NCBI GenBank assembly: GCA_000442015.1
Contig: KE561265.1
Coordinates: forward strand, 1-64,000
Length of the DNA stretch: 64,000 bases
Reading direction: 5' to 3'
From: Rozella allomycis CSF55
Taxonomy: Eukaryota; Rozellomycota
The notes beneath the pieces were generated by a model that was not told the DNA's origin, ran no database searches, and worked only from the letters and a program-made list of their open reading frames with translations. The position numbers were made by a program, and so were the translations under genes. Of the stretch, positions 46,935 through 59,298 are shown one piece after another; the stretch's first letter is position 1, and each line of letters begins with the position of its first letter.

Positions 46935-49900
46935 ATGGAATCAACGAGTGTCAAAGTGGCGCTCCGGATCCGCCCTTTATCAACGAGCGAACGTCTGAGC
47001 GACTGTTCTGAATGTATATTTGTGCACCCTGACGAAGCGAACCAGGTTGTGTTGGGGCAGAACCGCAGTTTCACGTTTGACCGGGTGTTCCCTAGCGAGA
47101 GTGACCAGAGATATGTGTATGAGGGGGTAGTTGAAGCGATGGTGAAAAAGTTTTGCGAGGGGTATAATGTGACGATCATGGCGTATGGACAGACGTGCAG
47201 TGGGAAGAGTTATACGATGGGGACTAGTTTGGATGGGAATGAGGATGAAGATGCTGGGAGCCAAGGTATGGAGTTGCGTTTGTGGAGAGATAGGTAAGAT
47301 GATGGGAGGGGAATTGTGTAGGTAATTTGGAGGTGGGTGGTAGAGTAGGTGTTATATCGAGGGCGATTGATACGTTGTTTGGGATTGTTGGGGACAAGGA
47401 GCACGAGATGCGAGTTACGTTTGTGGAGCTGTATAATGAAGATATTGTTGATTTGTTTTCGCAAAAGAGCAAGTCGATCCAGATAAGGGAGGATGTGAAT
47501 GGCAGTATAGTGCTTGTTGGAGTGACTGAAGAGAATGTGAGGAATGCGAGTGAAGTGATAGAGTAAAATGAATTTGAAACAAAAAGTAGATTGATGAGAC
47601 GTGGATTGTTGAATCGGAGTACGGGGAGTACTGATATGAATTTGGTGTCATCGCGGTCGCATGCGATATTTAGTGTGTGTTTGAGACAGATGCGTGATGG
47701 AGTGAGTGTGATATCCAAGATGAATTTTGTTGATTTGGCAGGATCTGAGAGATTGAAGCGAACGAATGCGACTGGCGATCGGGCTAGAGAGTCAATTTCA
47801 ATCAACTCTGGACTGTTAGCACTTGGGAATGTGATCTCAGCGCTGGGAGATGAGAGCAGGAGGGGTGGACATGTGCCTTATAGAGATTCCAAGTTGACGC
47901 GACTGTTGCAGGTAACAATGATGAAGTTTGATGAAAGGTAAAAGAAGAGAGGGTGTTAATGAAAGGATTCACTTGGAGGCAATAGTCAGACGTTGATGAT
48001 GGCGTGTGTGTCACCTGCTGATAGTAATTTTATGGAGACGTTGAATACGCTAAAGTATGCGAATAGGGCTAGGAATATAAAGAACAAGGCGATGATTAAT
48101 GAGGAGAAGAGTGAGATTGAGCAGTTGAAGATGCAGATAAGGATGTTGAAGAATGAGGCAGGGAGGGAAAGGAATGTAGAGATTGAAAAGGAGATTAAAG
48201 AGATGAAATTGGCGTTGATTGAAAAGGATGAAAGATTGAAGAGAGTTTTGGAAGAGTTGAAAAAGGTTGAAATAGAAAAGGAGTGTTTGAAGTTGGTTCA
48301 TAAGGGAGAAGATGTAGAAGAAATGATAAAGAAGATTAAAGTTCATGTTGAGCCAATGATTAATGATTACATTAAAGAGATTCAAGAGTTGAAATTTATG
48401 CAAAGTAATGTGAAGAGTGCTAGTAGTAGGGATATGCAAAGCATTAGTAGTACTAGTAGAGATATAAGAAGCAGTGGAGACTCGCCAATTAATGGTAGTG
48501 GGGAATTACTTTTACAGAATAGTTTGATTAATAAGAGTTTAACTTTGAATAAATCTGAGAGTTTTAGTGGAGATTTGATTTCTAGTTTTGAAAGAATAAA
48601 TTTGAATGAGCAAGAGAATAAAGAGAGATTGGAGAGAGTTGAGAATGATATAAATTTAAAAGAGAGATTGGTAGAAAAGTTGAAATTAGATCAAGAAGAA
48701 TATGAAAAGATTATAATTGAAAACACCCGAAAGATGAATGACTTGATGCAAGTTAGAGAAGGCGATGATTTTAATGACAAGTATAACGACAAGGCTAGTC
48801 TCTACAGTCTCAGTACAAACTCTAACCTCAATAACCCTGTTAATAGAAACTTTAAAAGTAATTCATCGAATGCATTGGTTGAATTGAAAAAGAAACATCA
48901 ACAAGTAAAAAGAATAAACTTAAATTAAAAAGGATTTATTGATTGCAATGAAAAAGACAAAGGCAAATGAACAATTGATAGAATCAATGAAGAATTCAAT
49001 ACAAAATCTAAAGAGTGAGAAGATCAAATTAATGAATAAAATTAAGCAAGAAAATAATAAATTTAAATTAATTGAACAAAACAAAGAAATGGAAATTAAA
49101 AGATTGAAAAGAAAAGAAGCAAAACAAAATTCAGAAATTAAAAAATATTTCAGAAATTTAGAAATTAAAAATAATCTACTTGAAAGAAAAAATGAACAAG
49201 TTTTAAACTTTAAAAATAAATTAAAATTAATGTTGAATAGTAAAAAAAGAATTCGCAAAAATAATTTCAAACTAGAAGATTTTGAAGACTTGGGTGGTGA
49301 AAGGGTTAAGAGAGTAGAAAGTGATATTGAGAGAGTAGAAAGGGTAGAAGGTGATAATAAGAGAGTAGAAAGGATAATAGGTGATATTGAAAGGGATAAA
49401 CTTACTAGTGTCAGTGGGAGAGATAAACTCACTAGTGAGAGGGATAAGCCTACACTTAAACAATACCCTTTACCAATGTCTCTTTCATCAACAAATTTAT
49501 CGTTGGCTGATTTGTTGATTAATAATTTAATAAGAGAATTGGATGAATGCGTAAAGATTAAACAACAAGATCAATTAATGAATGAAATGATTAGATTCAG
49601 AGAAAGATTAGTTTCAGAAAGAAATAAATTACTTGATAAAATTTATAATGGAAAAAAAGATTTAAATCTAGAAAAAGATCTAGAAAAAGATTTGGAAATT
49701 TTAAATTCTCAAATTTCTTTTCTAACAAATGAAAAAATTAAAGAAATTCAAAATGAAATTTGTTTAAATTCTAATTATTCTTCTTTTGATGATTCTCTTT
49801 CTAATCTAATAAATATTCTCAAATCTCTATCTGTCAAAGAAGCTGATGAAATATTCAGATTCATCATTGAAGAAATTGTTAATCTCAAAATATCTGAAAA

Positions 49901-51194
49901 GACTTTGGAAATGACAATCAAATCTTTAAAAGAAGCCATCAAAGGTAGTGAAGTAGGAATTAGTGGGGAGGGTGAAGGTGAACTAGGTGAGGGAAGAGAA
50001 GGGGTAAGTGAGGGAAGAGAAGGGATAGAAGTGGATGCAACGGTAAGTGGAAGGTTATCAAGTGAAGGAGTAAGTGGAAGTGTAAGTCAAGAAGTGACGC
50101 GTGAACCTCTTCTTCATGATTATTCTACAACTGTAGAATCTTTGAATAAAAAAGTTAAAAAACCTTCTATTAAAACTTCTTCTATTGATCCTTCTAAATG
50201 GGATTGTAAATCTATTCTAAAAGGTCACATTGGTCAGGTTTATTCTCTATTCTATAACAATGATAATAAATTATATTCAACTTCTCAAGATTCTTCTCTA
50301 AACATCTGGGATTTGGATTCTGGAAATTTACTAAATTCTATTTCATTCAAAGAAGGGCCAATTAAATGTCTCAAAATAATAAACAATCTCCTAATCATCG
50401 GTCATCAATCTTTCATCAAATTATTTGATCTATCCTCTCTAAAATTAATAAAACAATTATCTCTCCACTCAAATGACATTGAATGCTTCTCTCTAAACAA
50501 CAACAATTCCATTCTATTCTCTGGCTCTTCTGATTCTACAATCTCTATTCTAGATCTCAATTCTTTCAATTGTCTAAACACTCTCTCAAATCACAAAAGT
50601 TCAGTCTTTTCTCTTCAATCTCACAACTCTTATTTATTCTCTGCGTCTAGAGACCATTCTGTTAAACTCTACAATTTAAATTCTTTCGAGTACATTTCCA
50701 CTCTCTATCCTCCTCACTACGATGCTGTCCAATCTTTATGCATCTCTCAAAATTATCTCTACAGTGGATCGCGTGACTATTCTCTCAAAGTTTGGGATTT
50801 AAATCACATAAACAATGCTATTGATAATAATTCAGTTGCTGTTAATTCACCCATTAAAGATTCAAAGTCTTTTACTTTTGATGACGCTATTCCCAAAAGC
50901 ACATCTAATCAAATTACATCTAATCCTCTTTTAATTCCCATCAAACAAACAATATATTCAGCTCACAAAGATTGGATCAAAACTATCATTCCTTTTCACA
51001 AACAGAATCACATTGTTTCAGCATCTAGAGATGGTATTATAAAACTATGGGATACTACAAATCAATCAACTCTGGTTCATGAACAGCCCCTTCACTCTGC
51101 TTCTATAAATGATCTTTGTTTGTTAAATTCAACCCTGGTAGCTTCATGCTCTTCTGACAGAACTATAAAGATTTGGAAACCCAATCAATTGTGA
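46935..51194 (+). CDS. KIF21: KIF21-type kinesin (kinesin-4) with C-terminal WD40 propeller
   Basis: Plus-end motor that restrains microtubule growth. About 1,355 residues after removal of introns. Motor domain residues 1-350: [19 protein letters not shown]-loop [15 protein letters not shown] (Cys in place of the usual Gly), switch [12 protein letters not shown], switch [57 protein letters not shown] and the neck [13 protein letters not shown]. Then a long Lys/Glu coiled coil and, after about residue 1050, seven WD40 repeats ([20 protein letters not shown] ... [15 protein letters not shown]). A 28-nt intron near 48910 joins what look like two separate ORFs. Two sites carry tandem intron arrays (47266-47348; 47912-47965). 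Confidence 0.9.
47266..47348 (+). repeat. three mini-introns end to end in the kinesin motor domain
   Basis: The conserved [10 protein letters not shown] (family GIIPRAI) forms only when 83 nt are removed. These split at AG|GT borders into 28 nt (47266-47293), 28 nt (47294-47321) and 27 nt (47322-47348), each starting GTA and ending TAG. No other intron I placed in this window is a single unit of this length. Confidence 0.75.
47912..47965 (+). repeat. two mini-introns end to end in the kinesin motor domain
   Basis: [12 protein letters not shown] requires loss of 54 nt, which divide into 26 nt (47912-47937, ends GATGAAAG) and 28 nt (47938-47965, ends AATGAAAG). The shared GAAAG ends suggest common origin; the interiors have diverged. 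Confidence 0.7.
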
Positions 51195-51314
51195 ATGCTA
51201 ATCAATTTTAAGTTTGTAAATAAACATTTTTCATCATTTCTTTATTGTAGTCAAAGTTTATTTATAGTCGTTTTCCTTTCATTTTTTGTTGTCAAGGAAT
51301 TATTTACTGAAGAA

Positions 51315-51609
51315 ATGGAAACTCGCTCTTTACAAAGGGCACTCGAAAAATCTTCTTTACAATCTATTTCTACTCTACATGACTGTTGCAACAAGTTACA
51401 GCAATTGGGATTAACAGACAGTCAAGATGAGAGAATTGATAAACCTGAATTTGTTTCACGATACAATGATCATGCTAGAATTTTAATTAATCCTAATGAC
51501 AATCTTGCTAAAATTATTGTTTTCATCAACGAACACTGTCAATAAATAGAAATTATTACAAGCAGAATATCTAAAAGAAGAATATCAAATCGTAAAAGTG
51601 TTTAAATAA
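51315..51609 (+). CDS. small unknown helical protein, about 90 residues
   Basis: ATG at 51315 opens METRSLQRALEKSSLQSIST and continues LHDCCNKLQQLGLTDSQDER. A plain ORF stops at 51545, but a 25-nt intron (51538-51562, with an odd GTCAAT 5' site) would join a second exon, SEYLKEEYQIVKVFK, which looks coding. The protein is helical without membrane segment or signal. I do not recognise it; a small subunit of a larger complex is plausible. The upstream 120 bp after the kinesin stop hold no gene. It converges on ODAD2 (45 bp). Confidence 0.5.
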
Positions 51610-51654
51610 TCAACACAAATGGTACAAATGGAAATTGAGATTTATTTCATCGTC

Positions 51655-54600
51655 TTATTTCAGAGCTGCCTTTTCACTAGCCAACGCCAATCTATCCTTG
51701 AATCAACTAAAAACATTTACCTTCTTATATTCTCAATACATCCAGCAGCAGCCTCCTGCAACTCCTCATCTCTAGATCCAACCATTCCAAGCAGCAACTG
51801 CACTACCCCATTCTCATGCATCGACACACAATTATCAGCATCCTTTGACAACTGATGCAACGCCTGCGCAGTCGATCTATGCACCTTCTCATCAGGCGAC
51901 TTCAAATACTTCACCAACGGCGCTACAGCCCCCGCACTGCCAAACGCTACCCTATTATTCCCCCATCGGCAGCATCTAGCAATCGCTTCAGCTAAATGTT
52001 TGCGCAACTTGTCGTGCTTGGTTGTTGTCAGTTTCGCTAACAGTGGCACTACGCCATGGTCAGTTATCACCGCCAAGTTTTCCTCTACAGTCATGTGATA
52101 TAATTAATTATACCGTCTTTGGCTATATTCGCTATAGCAGCACACACTGATGCTAGAACCTCGGTGTTTTCGGATTTCAACAAACTCACAATCAATTCCA
52201 GTCCTCCGACAAATGATCTGACCATTTCTCCAGCATCTTTCGCATTCTCTATACACGGAGAAATGGCCCAGGCAGCACTCGCTTGGACATTTGGATTTGG
52301 GGATTTCAATAGGGACCAGAGCAATCGGACACCGTCTAAACGGTCTATTATTGCCATAGAGTCGGCTATATAATACTTTAAATCACTATTTACCGTCACA
52401 TGCACATACACCAACGGCAGCTGTTACATTTACAAGGAGCGCTTGGTTGGTTCCAGTCAACAATCCAACCAATGGTGTGATCCCGTTACTCTCTCTGATT
52501 GCAGCCCTTCCTTCCGCTTTATAAATGAAAACTTTGTATTTTACGAGATTTAGCACACGCACCAATTGCACCCACGATATTGACGAGAACATCTTCCGGT
52601 TGGTCTGCTATCAACCCAACTAGCTTCTTCACTGTCTTTAAACTATTAAATTTATCCACATTTTGTGCTATTTTAGAAGCTTTAAAATATTACGTGAATG
52701 AGCACATTTCCAAATTGCTCCCGTTGATGCAATCAAAAGTTCTCGATTGCTCTTGTGGTCTAATAGCTGTACCAGTGGAGCGAGGCCACCGTGTTCATTC
52801 ACAAGTACTCTGGTCTCCTCTAAAGTAAATCGCACTATTTTCAATTACCGTCTTCAGCACATTTAAATATTGCGCTCGCGCAATACGCTTGGAGTTCGTG
52901 ATTTTGACTCGATAAATTTTCTACAAGGAAGCGAATTATCCCTGAAGATCTAATTGAAACTCGATATTGCGCTAAAATTGGTATTGGACGTATTATTTAC
53001 GGTCTGATGCACATTCTTGTAAAATTCCTACAACAGGTATCAGAAGATCAACATTTTTAGATTTTAATAGTTCGGCCAAAAGTGGTATAGATCCAGACGC
53101 GCGAATGGCATCCTTGTTCTTGTCACTTTTACTGCAGCTGCAAAGTGCAAGCGCTCCACATCGAGCGACGTTTTCATTTTTAGATTTCAATAATCTTATC
53201 AGTCTTCTTATACCGCCTTCCTTTCTCACCATTCTTCTATTTGTCGCTTTTAAAATAACCAACAATAGTTACCATTCTTTGCGCAATGTGATATTGTTTC
53301 AGCTGCTAGACATCTTAAAATTTCTTCGTTTGACTCACGCAGGAGTTCTACAAGTGGATGAATACCATTCATTTCCGCGACTGAGCGTCGAATATGGACT
53401 ATCTTTATTTCAATGTTGTTGGTACCATTTTTTGTAACTTCTTTTAATATTTGAAGCGCCCCCACTTTACATTTCGGATCATCAGTTCCTAGAAGGTTTA
53501 TTAAGACTTCTAAACCACCCATATCTCTAATGGCGATTTGGTTATGATCAAAAACAGATTATATAATTGCTTACCATTTGTTAAATCAAGATCTTTTATG
53601 GCGCACAAAGTTATAACCGTGGCTGTTTGGTTTCCAATTTTTAGGTACTTAATTAACTTTTGGATCTGCCAGTATTCAGGTGGCGCTTCAGCTACAATCA
53701 AATTTTGAATAACGCTTTACTGCCTTCTTGTCTTTTTTCAGATACTTCATCATCTGTTGAGACTTGTTCTGGATCTGAATCTTCATCCTGGTGGGCATTA
53801 TGATGTCGATTCTTCAATTGGGTCTTTTTTCCACTTTCAGGCTTCAGAGGAATTTTATATGTTTGCTTTTTCATACATAAAGTATCTTTACTCTTTCCTC
53901 CTCAGGAGCATCAATAGGTTGTGTCAAGCTCACGTCTTTCCATCTTAGTGAAGGTTGTTCTTGCGTATTTGAGACCCTTGGGACATTATTATTTCTGAAA
54001 ACAAGACAGGTAATTAGTTACTTTTTTCTTTGCGCTGCGTTGGGTTGTAGTTTTGGTTTAAGTAAATCTCGAGATCCTAGAACCTCTTTTTCGTTCCTTT
54101 TATCGTTATTATTAAGCTTTTTCGTTTCATTCAAGTTATTTCTTTTTTCATTTTCTTTACAATATCATAAATCTTAATACCATTTGATTTGACAGTAGCA
54201 TCTTGGTTGTCAATGTTCTTCGCAAAATGTTGACTTTTGGCTCGCAACAAATTGATCAAAGAATTATATATCTCGCTATCTTTTTCGTAGTTTAAATTTG
54301 TTTCTCCATTTTCATCCTTAACGTAACCTTTGTTAATAAAGTAGCCAGATTGAGATGCTGTAATAACAATCCGTTCTTGGTCAACTGGACTTACAATTAT
54401 GTACGCCAACTCTCCGTGTATTTGGCGCCAAGGTGGAACTCGATAGCCATTTGCAAACACAAGAGCTATAAAAAGAATACTACTTCCTTACGGTTTTCCC
54501 AATCAATGGATTTCAATGAGCAAGTAGGAGAATTGCCGCAAAATGTTTTTAGCAATTTCACTTCATCGTTAACCTTATTCATGTTTAGAAAGACATTGCT

Positions 54601-55284
54601 TTTTTGATAAAAGCGAAGAATTACTTTGATAAATTTTTGACAGATTGCATTAATATTTCCAAGTCAAAATTATTGAGTAACATCAAAAGATGCATTAAAC
54701 GTTTTTTTGAGCATTTCTTTTCAACCTTTTCTTCCTGTGATGTTGACAATGCTTCAAACGCTTCCAAATACGTTGCATTAAGATCATCCAAGCCAGTTAT
54801 ATGAGCTAGAAAGTCTTTATTTCCTGTTAATGTAAATATAATAGCATACCTTGTACAGCACTTTGTAGGTCAATCAATTTGTTAGATCCAGCCAAATGCA
54901 ACGCAATCTTAAGCATAGCGAAATTGTAAACTTTCAATACATATTTTTCTTTTTCCACTTGATTTAATTCTAATAAAGGATATCCTGAATCTGATTGTGC
55001 AGTAGAAACAACGGAAAATCTATTCTGCCAATTTGGCGATATGTTTACTTTCCACCAGTCGAATGAATAGAAAAGTCACTTGAACCATCAAAATGTGATG
55101 ATCTTAAGGATGTTACATATTGTAATGGTTTTTTGAACTCAGTCTCTGCATCAGTGGGATACTTATCGTACAAAACCTGGACGTAGTTGGCTAAATCATT
55201 TAAAACAGCCTCATTCTGTATTCCTGTAACCAAATTAGATCCTGAATTTGTCCATTCAAGCCGCGAGGAAATTGTTTGCCCCAT
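51655..55284 (-). CDS. ODAD2: outer dynein arm docking complex subunit ODAD2/ARMC4
   Basis: Armadillo-repeat protein that anchors outer dynein arms in motile flagella. It is colinear with ARMC4 over its full length of about 1,040 residues: start [185 protein letters not shown]. About 16 introns; the one at 53549-53574 ends in TG. It indicates motile flagella with outer dynein arms. The LtrA-like gene ends 34 bp upstream on the same strand. Confidence 0.93.
53549..53574 (-). other. intron with GT-TG ends in ODAD2
   Basis: 26 nt on the minus strand, starts GTAAGC and ends GTTTTTG. It gives [18 protein letters not shown], the same length as the family's DFNLAQETCQLAIRDVGG. The next AG in frame (50 nt) deletes eight residues including the conserved QLAIR. 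Confidence 0.78.
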
Positions 55285-55318
55285 TGGTCTTCGATACCCA
55301 AATACAAAACAAACAAAC

Positions 55319-56805
55319 TTAAATGGTTTTATTATCGTTATCGGAATCAATATTTCTTAAACAGAGATTATTATTATCGTTATTAAAGCTTTGAAGGGCG
55401 AACACCCCATTCAAATTTATGTGGTCCACAGCGACATGGGAAATGACGGGTCGCCTTGTTAATTGAGGTCTTAGGAATACTTCCACGGCGATATCAATAA
55501 GGACTAAATTAGATTAAATTATTGAAATACCTTGAATCAAGCTGAATCCTGTGGTGATTCCCAATAAACCATAGGTGTCATTCTCTACCCATATCATCGA
55601 TAGCAGTATTATAGAAGTTATAAATCTCGACACATAAACGATTATAGATCTCTTCTCTATCATGAATTTAATCAGCAAATTACGCGTTAATTGTTTCGAA
55701 GCGAATCCGGCAATTATTTTGACGCATGCGTTTACAAAGAATAACAACGATCCTACAACGCAAAAATGAATAACTGTGGAGATACTCGGTTCCAGCGGAT
55801 AATATCTATAAACATCAACAATAACAACGCTAAACATTAGATGAAACAGGTGCAAAGGTAAATGCACAAAAATCCAGGCACTTGTTGCCATTTTACCTTC
55901 ATGAATAAAGTCTTCACGCATATCATTAAAGTATATCCACCATAAGGCGAATGTTATTACTGTTCCTAATGCAACTAAACCCCTTAAGACTACTAAGTTA
56001 GTCTTTTTACCACTTTGCGAGAGATAATGATTCCTCTTTCGAGTAAGCCCAAAGTAGATTCATTACATTTTCACCGAGAAAAATAATTGTCATTAAGCCA
56101 AATCTTTCAGGCAAATGGCTTTTTGCGAAGGTCAACTGGCCTAACCATAACGTAAGGAATTACTTTTCTTGTTTTTTCTCCCTCTAGTATTTGGATGATA
56201 GCTTGTATCCCTATGGATATAAACCAAACTATTATGTTGTATGGCATTGGAATGAAAATAGAAGTAGTCCAAAATGCTATAGAAAAGAAATGATTTAAAC
56301 ATTGTTTTAATGCAAATAATTTTGCATTTTTTACATATATACCAACCAATCCATAATTTACGAACAATGTAAACTGTATCGTTATGAACGAGATAGAATA
56401 AAATATTCTCATTGAATCGTTTTCGGTGGCATATTTTATAGAACCTGCAAATGCTGTGACAGCCAGCATTTGAATAAGCAAAATAAATCGATGGTAAAGA
56501 TCATCAATATCAAAGCGGCAAGAAAAGATGGTAACCTGGAACCAGGACCACCAAACAGGCACAAAGACAAATGTAAAGTCAATTAACCCTTCATTGGTTA
56601 TTATCGAGTCTCTTTTTGACAATTTACTGAAAACAGCTACGAAGAATATGTCATAGAATAGCTCCATCCATGTGGCGCGTCGATCTTCGTCAACTTCTGT
56701 TTCTTGACATTCCTCATTTAAATCGTACGAGGGTAAGCTAATAAGTAATATTTTTTTAGTTTTCTATTACCCGAAAAGTTTTTGCAAATTGGTTTGGAAA
56801 GACAT
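55319..56805 (-). CDS. LtrA-like multi-pass membrane protein
   Basis: Low-temperature-requirement A family. The N-terminal signature WMELFYDIFFVAVFSKLSKR (family: WxELFFDLVFVxAxxxL) is followed by nine or ten hydrophobic segments, HLPERFGLMTIIFLGENVMN (family: HLxERFGLFTIIVLGE), and FVHLPLHLFHLMFSVVIVDV. Function is unknown in any organism; it is common in fungi and bacteria. It starts MSFQTNLQKLFG with the first intron (33 nt) soon after; about four more, all GT-AG. The C-terminal 60 residues are polar and Asn/Asp-rich. It lies between ODAD2 and IFT81 on the same strand with gaps of 34 and 71 bp. Confidence 0.8.
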
Positions 56806-56876
56806 ATATGTATATCGTTCACGCAAACAAAATTCAGCAACAAAATAATCAATTTTCAAAATACACTTTTATTATT

Positions 56877-59148
56877 TTAAATTTCCATTCTTTGAATGTT
56901 TTGTGCTTTATTAACTGAAGTGAGTGGCCTACAAGCCTCGTTTGATTTATTAATACATTTTGACTTGACTTCCATTAAACCAATCAAATTTCGCAAAACG
57001 GATTTTTCTGCAATTTTAGAGTCATACATTTCCTAAATTATTGTTTGGTGATTTATTACCCTAATCTGTTGATATTTATCCTTTTTAGTCTCAATTTCCA
57101 TTTCCAACTCATGTATAGTCTTTTGATATAATTCTCGGTAGGTTTTGCAATTATTCTTGTTCAAAATAGAATCCACCGAAGGAAAGCTTGCACCTACATA
57201 TGCTTTCATTTCGTATTGAACTTTAATAACTTGCATTGATTATACCCACCTTGATCACTTAAAATTTCTAAATGATTAAGTTTTAAATTTGTTTCAAAAA
57301 TCTGTGATTCAAAATCGTTAATATCTTTCCTTTGAGACTTTAATTCTTGTTCAATTGGCGATGCTTCACTACATTTGTCTATAAAAGTTTTGAAACCTTT
57401 CTAAATGTGCCATGGCCAGATCAAATGCTTTCTTTTTAGCTTTATAATTTGAGGATAGCTGTGAAAAGTTATTTTTAATACTCCCCAAGTCAGATTTCTT
57501 TGTCAATAAATGATTCGTTTCATTTTGAATTTCATCCAGAACTTTTGATAACTCACCCAAGAGTGCTTTGTCGTCTATTTTTATATTCAGCTTAATTGAA
57601 AGCTATGTAATTACCTCACGGCTTGTTCTTGTCAAGTTTAATGACTGATACTGCTGATCTAAAACCGATTTTTCGTTTTGAAGGACTTGTTCCGTTCTTT
57701 CTAAAATAGATACTTCACTGGCCATCGCTGCTAGTAATGTTTTCTTTGATTTGTAATCATTTGACTTAACTCTTAGTTCGGCTACAAAATCTTTTAGACC
57801 CTCAGGAGTGAGCAACTTGTTAGATCACGTTGACAAACATTACTTTGGGAAGAAGGTCGGATTTAGTTTGTGCCGCTTTTGATAACTGTTCTTCATCTTT
57901 TGATAATTGAATTAATTCATCTGCTCTTGCAGCCTTTTTAGCAGCTGCCATACTTGCTTGTTGTCTATACATTCCTATTTTATTTTCAAGCGGGCTGTTT
58001 TATCCAAATATATATTTTTACTCATTTTCAAATGCTTTTGCTTGGTTTATTTGATTAAGCTTTTGCTGCAAGGTTTCTAATTCTTTTTGAAGTGGGAGTA
58101 GGTCCCACTCAGACTCAAAATTCAATGGATTATCAATGACTTGCTGCGAAGCTTTTATTTTGATCTTTAGAGTTTGAAGTTCTTTCGGATAAGTATCTTC
58201 GATTAGATATGTCGACATTTTGACTTCGCGCCTCAAGTCTTCTAAGATAGCCTCACTACTTCCTGAATTAATCTTTTTAAGAGTTTCCAATTTTATTTTG
58301 GACGACTCAATTTCATTCTTTATATTTTTGGTTTTGTTTTTAAGATCTTCTATTTTACGTTCATTAGACGTCAAAGAATGTTTAGCAATGCGAAAATTTC
58401 TCGCTGCTTCTAACCAAACATCTTTGTTAGTCTGTAATGCATACCGTAATTAATTACTAATTCGCTTGATTTTCTTTTAAGGTTATTAATTTTGAACATT
58501 AGCTGCCTTTGAGAATCTTCCATGTCTTGTATGTCTTTTTTAACCGTTAATATAGGTGTATCTATGAATTAATGAATGGTTTGTAAGTTACATGACTCTT
58601 TATGCTGTGCATAGCTTGAATATAGTTGCTTAAACTCTTCTTTGAGTTCATCCAGTTTTTGATTCATGGATACCATTTCTTTTTACACTAAATACTTAGA
58701 TATTACCGCCATCTTGTTGTAATTCTTGGGGAAGAAACAATGGCGTTAAAAATTGAGCTAAATAACATCTAGTTTTCAAGTTTTCGGTATTGGACAAAAT
58801 AAACTTTAGTATCTTGAAAACGCAATCTCTGTTCGCTGCCAAAAGCTCATCCCGTAGGTACAATCTATTTGCGGCGAGAGATTGATCAACTTACGGATCT
58901 TCTGGATATCGACCAATTTGCAAAAAATCTAACAACTTGGTTACAATTTCATCTTCTCCTTGAGATTTAGAGTTTAGATTGAAACGTTGAGTACTATCGA
59001 TAGTGGCGATGACATCTCCCACCAAGTTAATCAATTCGTAAAATGGAAGATCCTGTTGAAGTTGGATGAATGATAATGATTTTGAGTATGGGGGTTGAGA
59101 TAAAAGGTCTTGTATTTCGTAAACGATATTGTCAGCTTCTTTTACCAT
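56877..59148 (-). CDS. IFT81: intraflagellar transport protein IFT81 (IFT-B)
   Basis: IFT-B core subunit that, with IFT74, carries tubulin into flagella. The N-terminal calponin-like fold (FIQLQQDLPFYELINLVGDV, ATIDSTQRF) is followed by ENLKTRCYLAQFLTPLFLPQ and a long coiled coil. Family-specific blocks: LRREVKMSTYLIEDTYPKEL, DPLENKIGMYRQQASMAAAK, LLTPEGLKDFVAELRVKSND, LERTEQVLQNEKSVLDQQYQ, QYEMKAYVGAS. About 640 residues, like the family. It has ten introns of 24-30 nt, all GT-AG. A TATA box (59176-59182) begins 34 nt before the ATG. It diverges from the ABC1 gene across 150 bp. Confidence 0.9.
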
Positions 59149-59175
59149 TGAGAAAAAAGTAAACAAAAAACATGA

Positions 59176-59182
59176 ATTTATA
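59176..59182 (-). promoter_or_regulatory. TATA box of IFT81
   Basis: TATAAAT on the minus strand, starting 34 nt before the ATG at 59148; a leader of only a few nucleotides would follow. An intervening ATG (TTCATG) would be skipped if transcription starts downstream of it. Confidence 0.4.
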
Positions 59183-59298
59183 ATTTGCTAAAAGTCTATT
59201 AAAATGCTGTTACAGTTTATTGTAGCATTTTAATTCTAATCCATGATTGCTTTTTAAAGACAAAATCTATAATCATTTCAACTGCGCCACCCAAGCCA

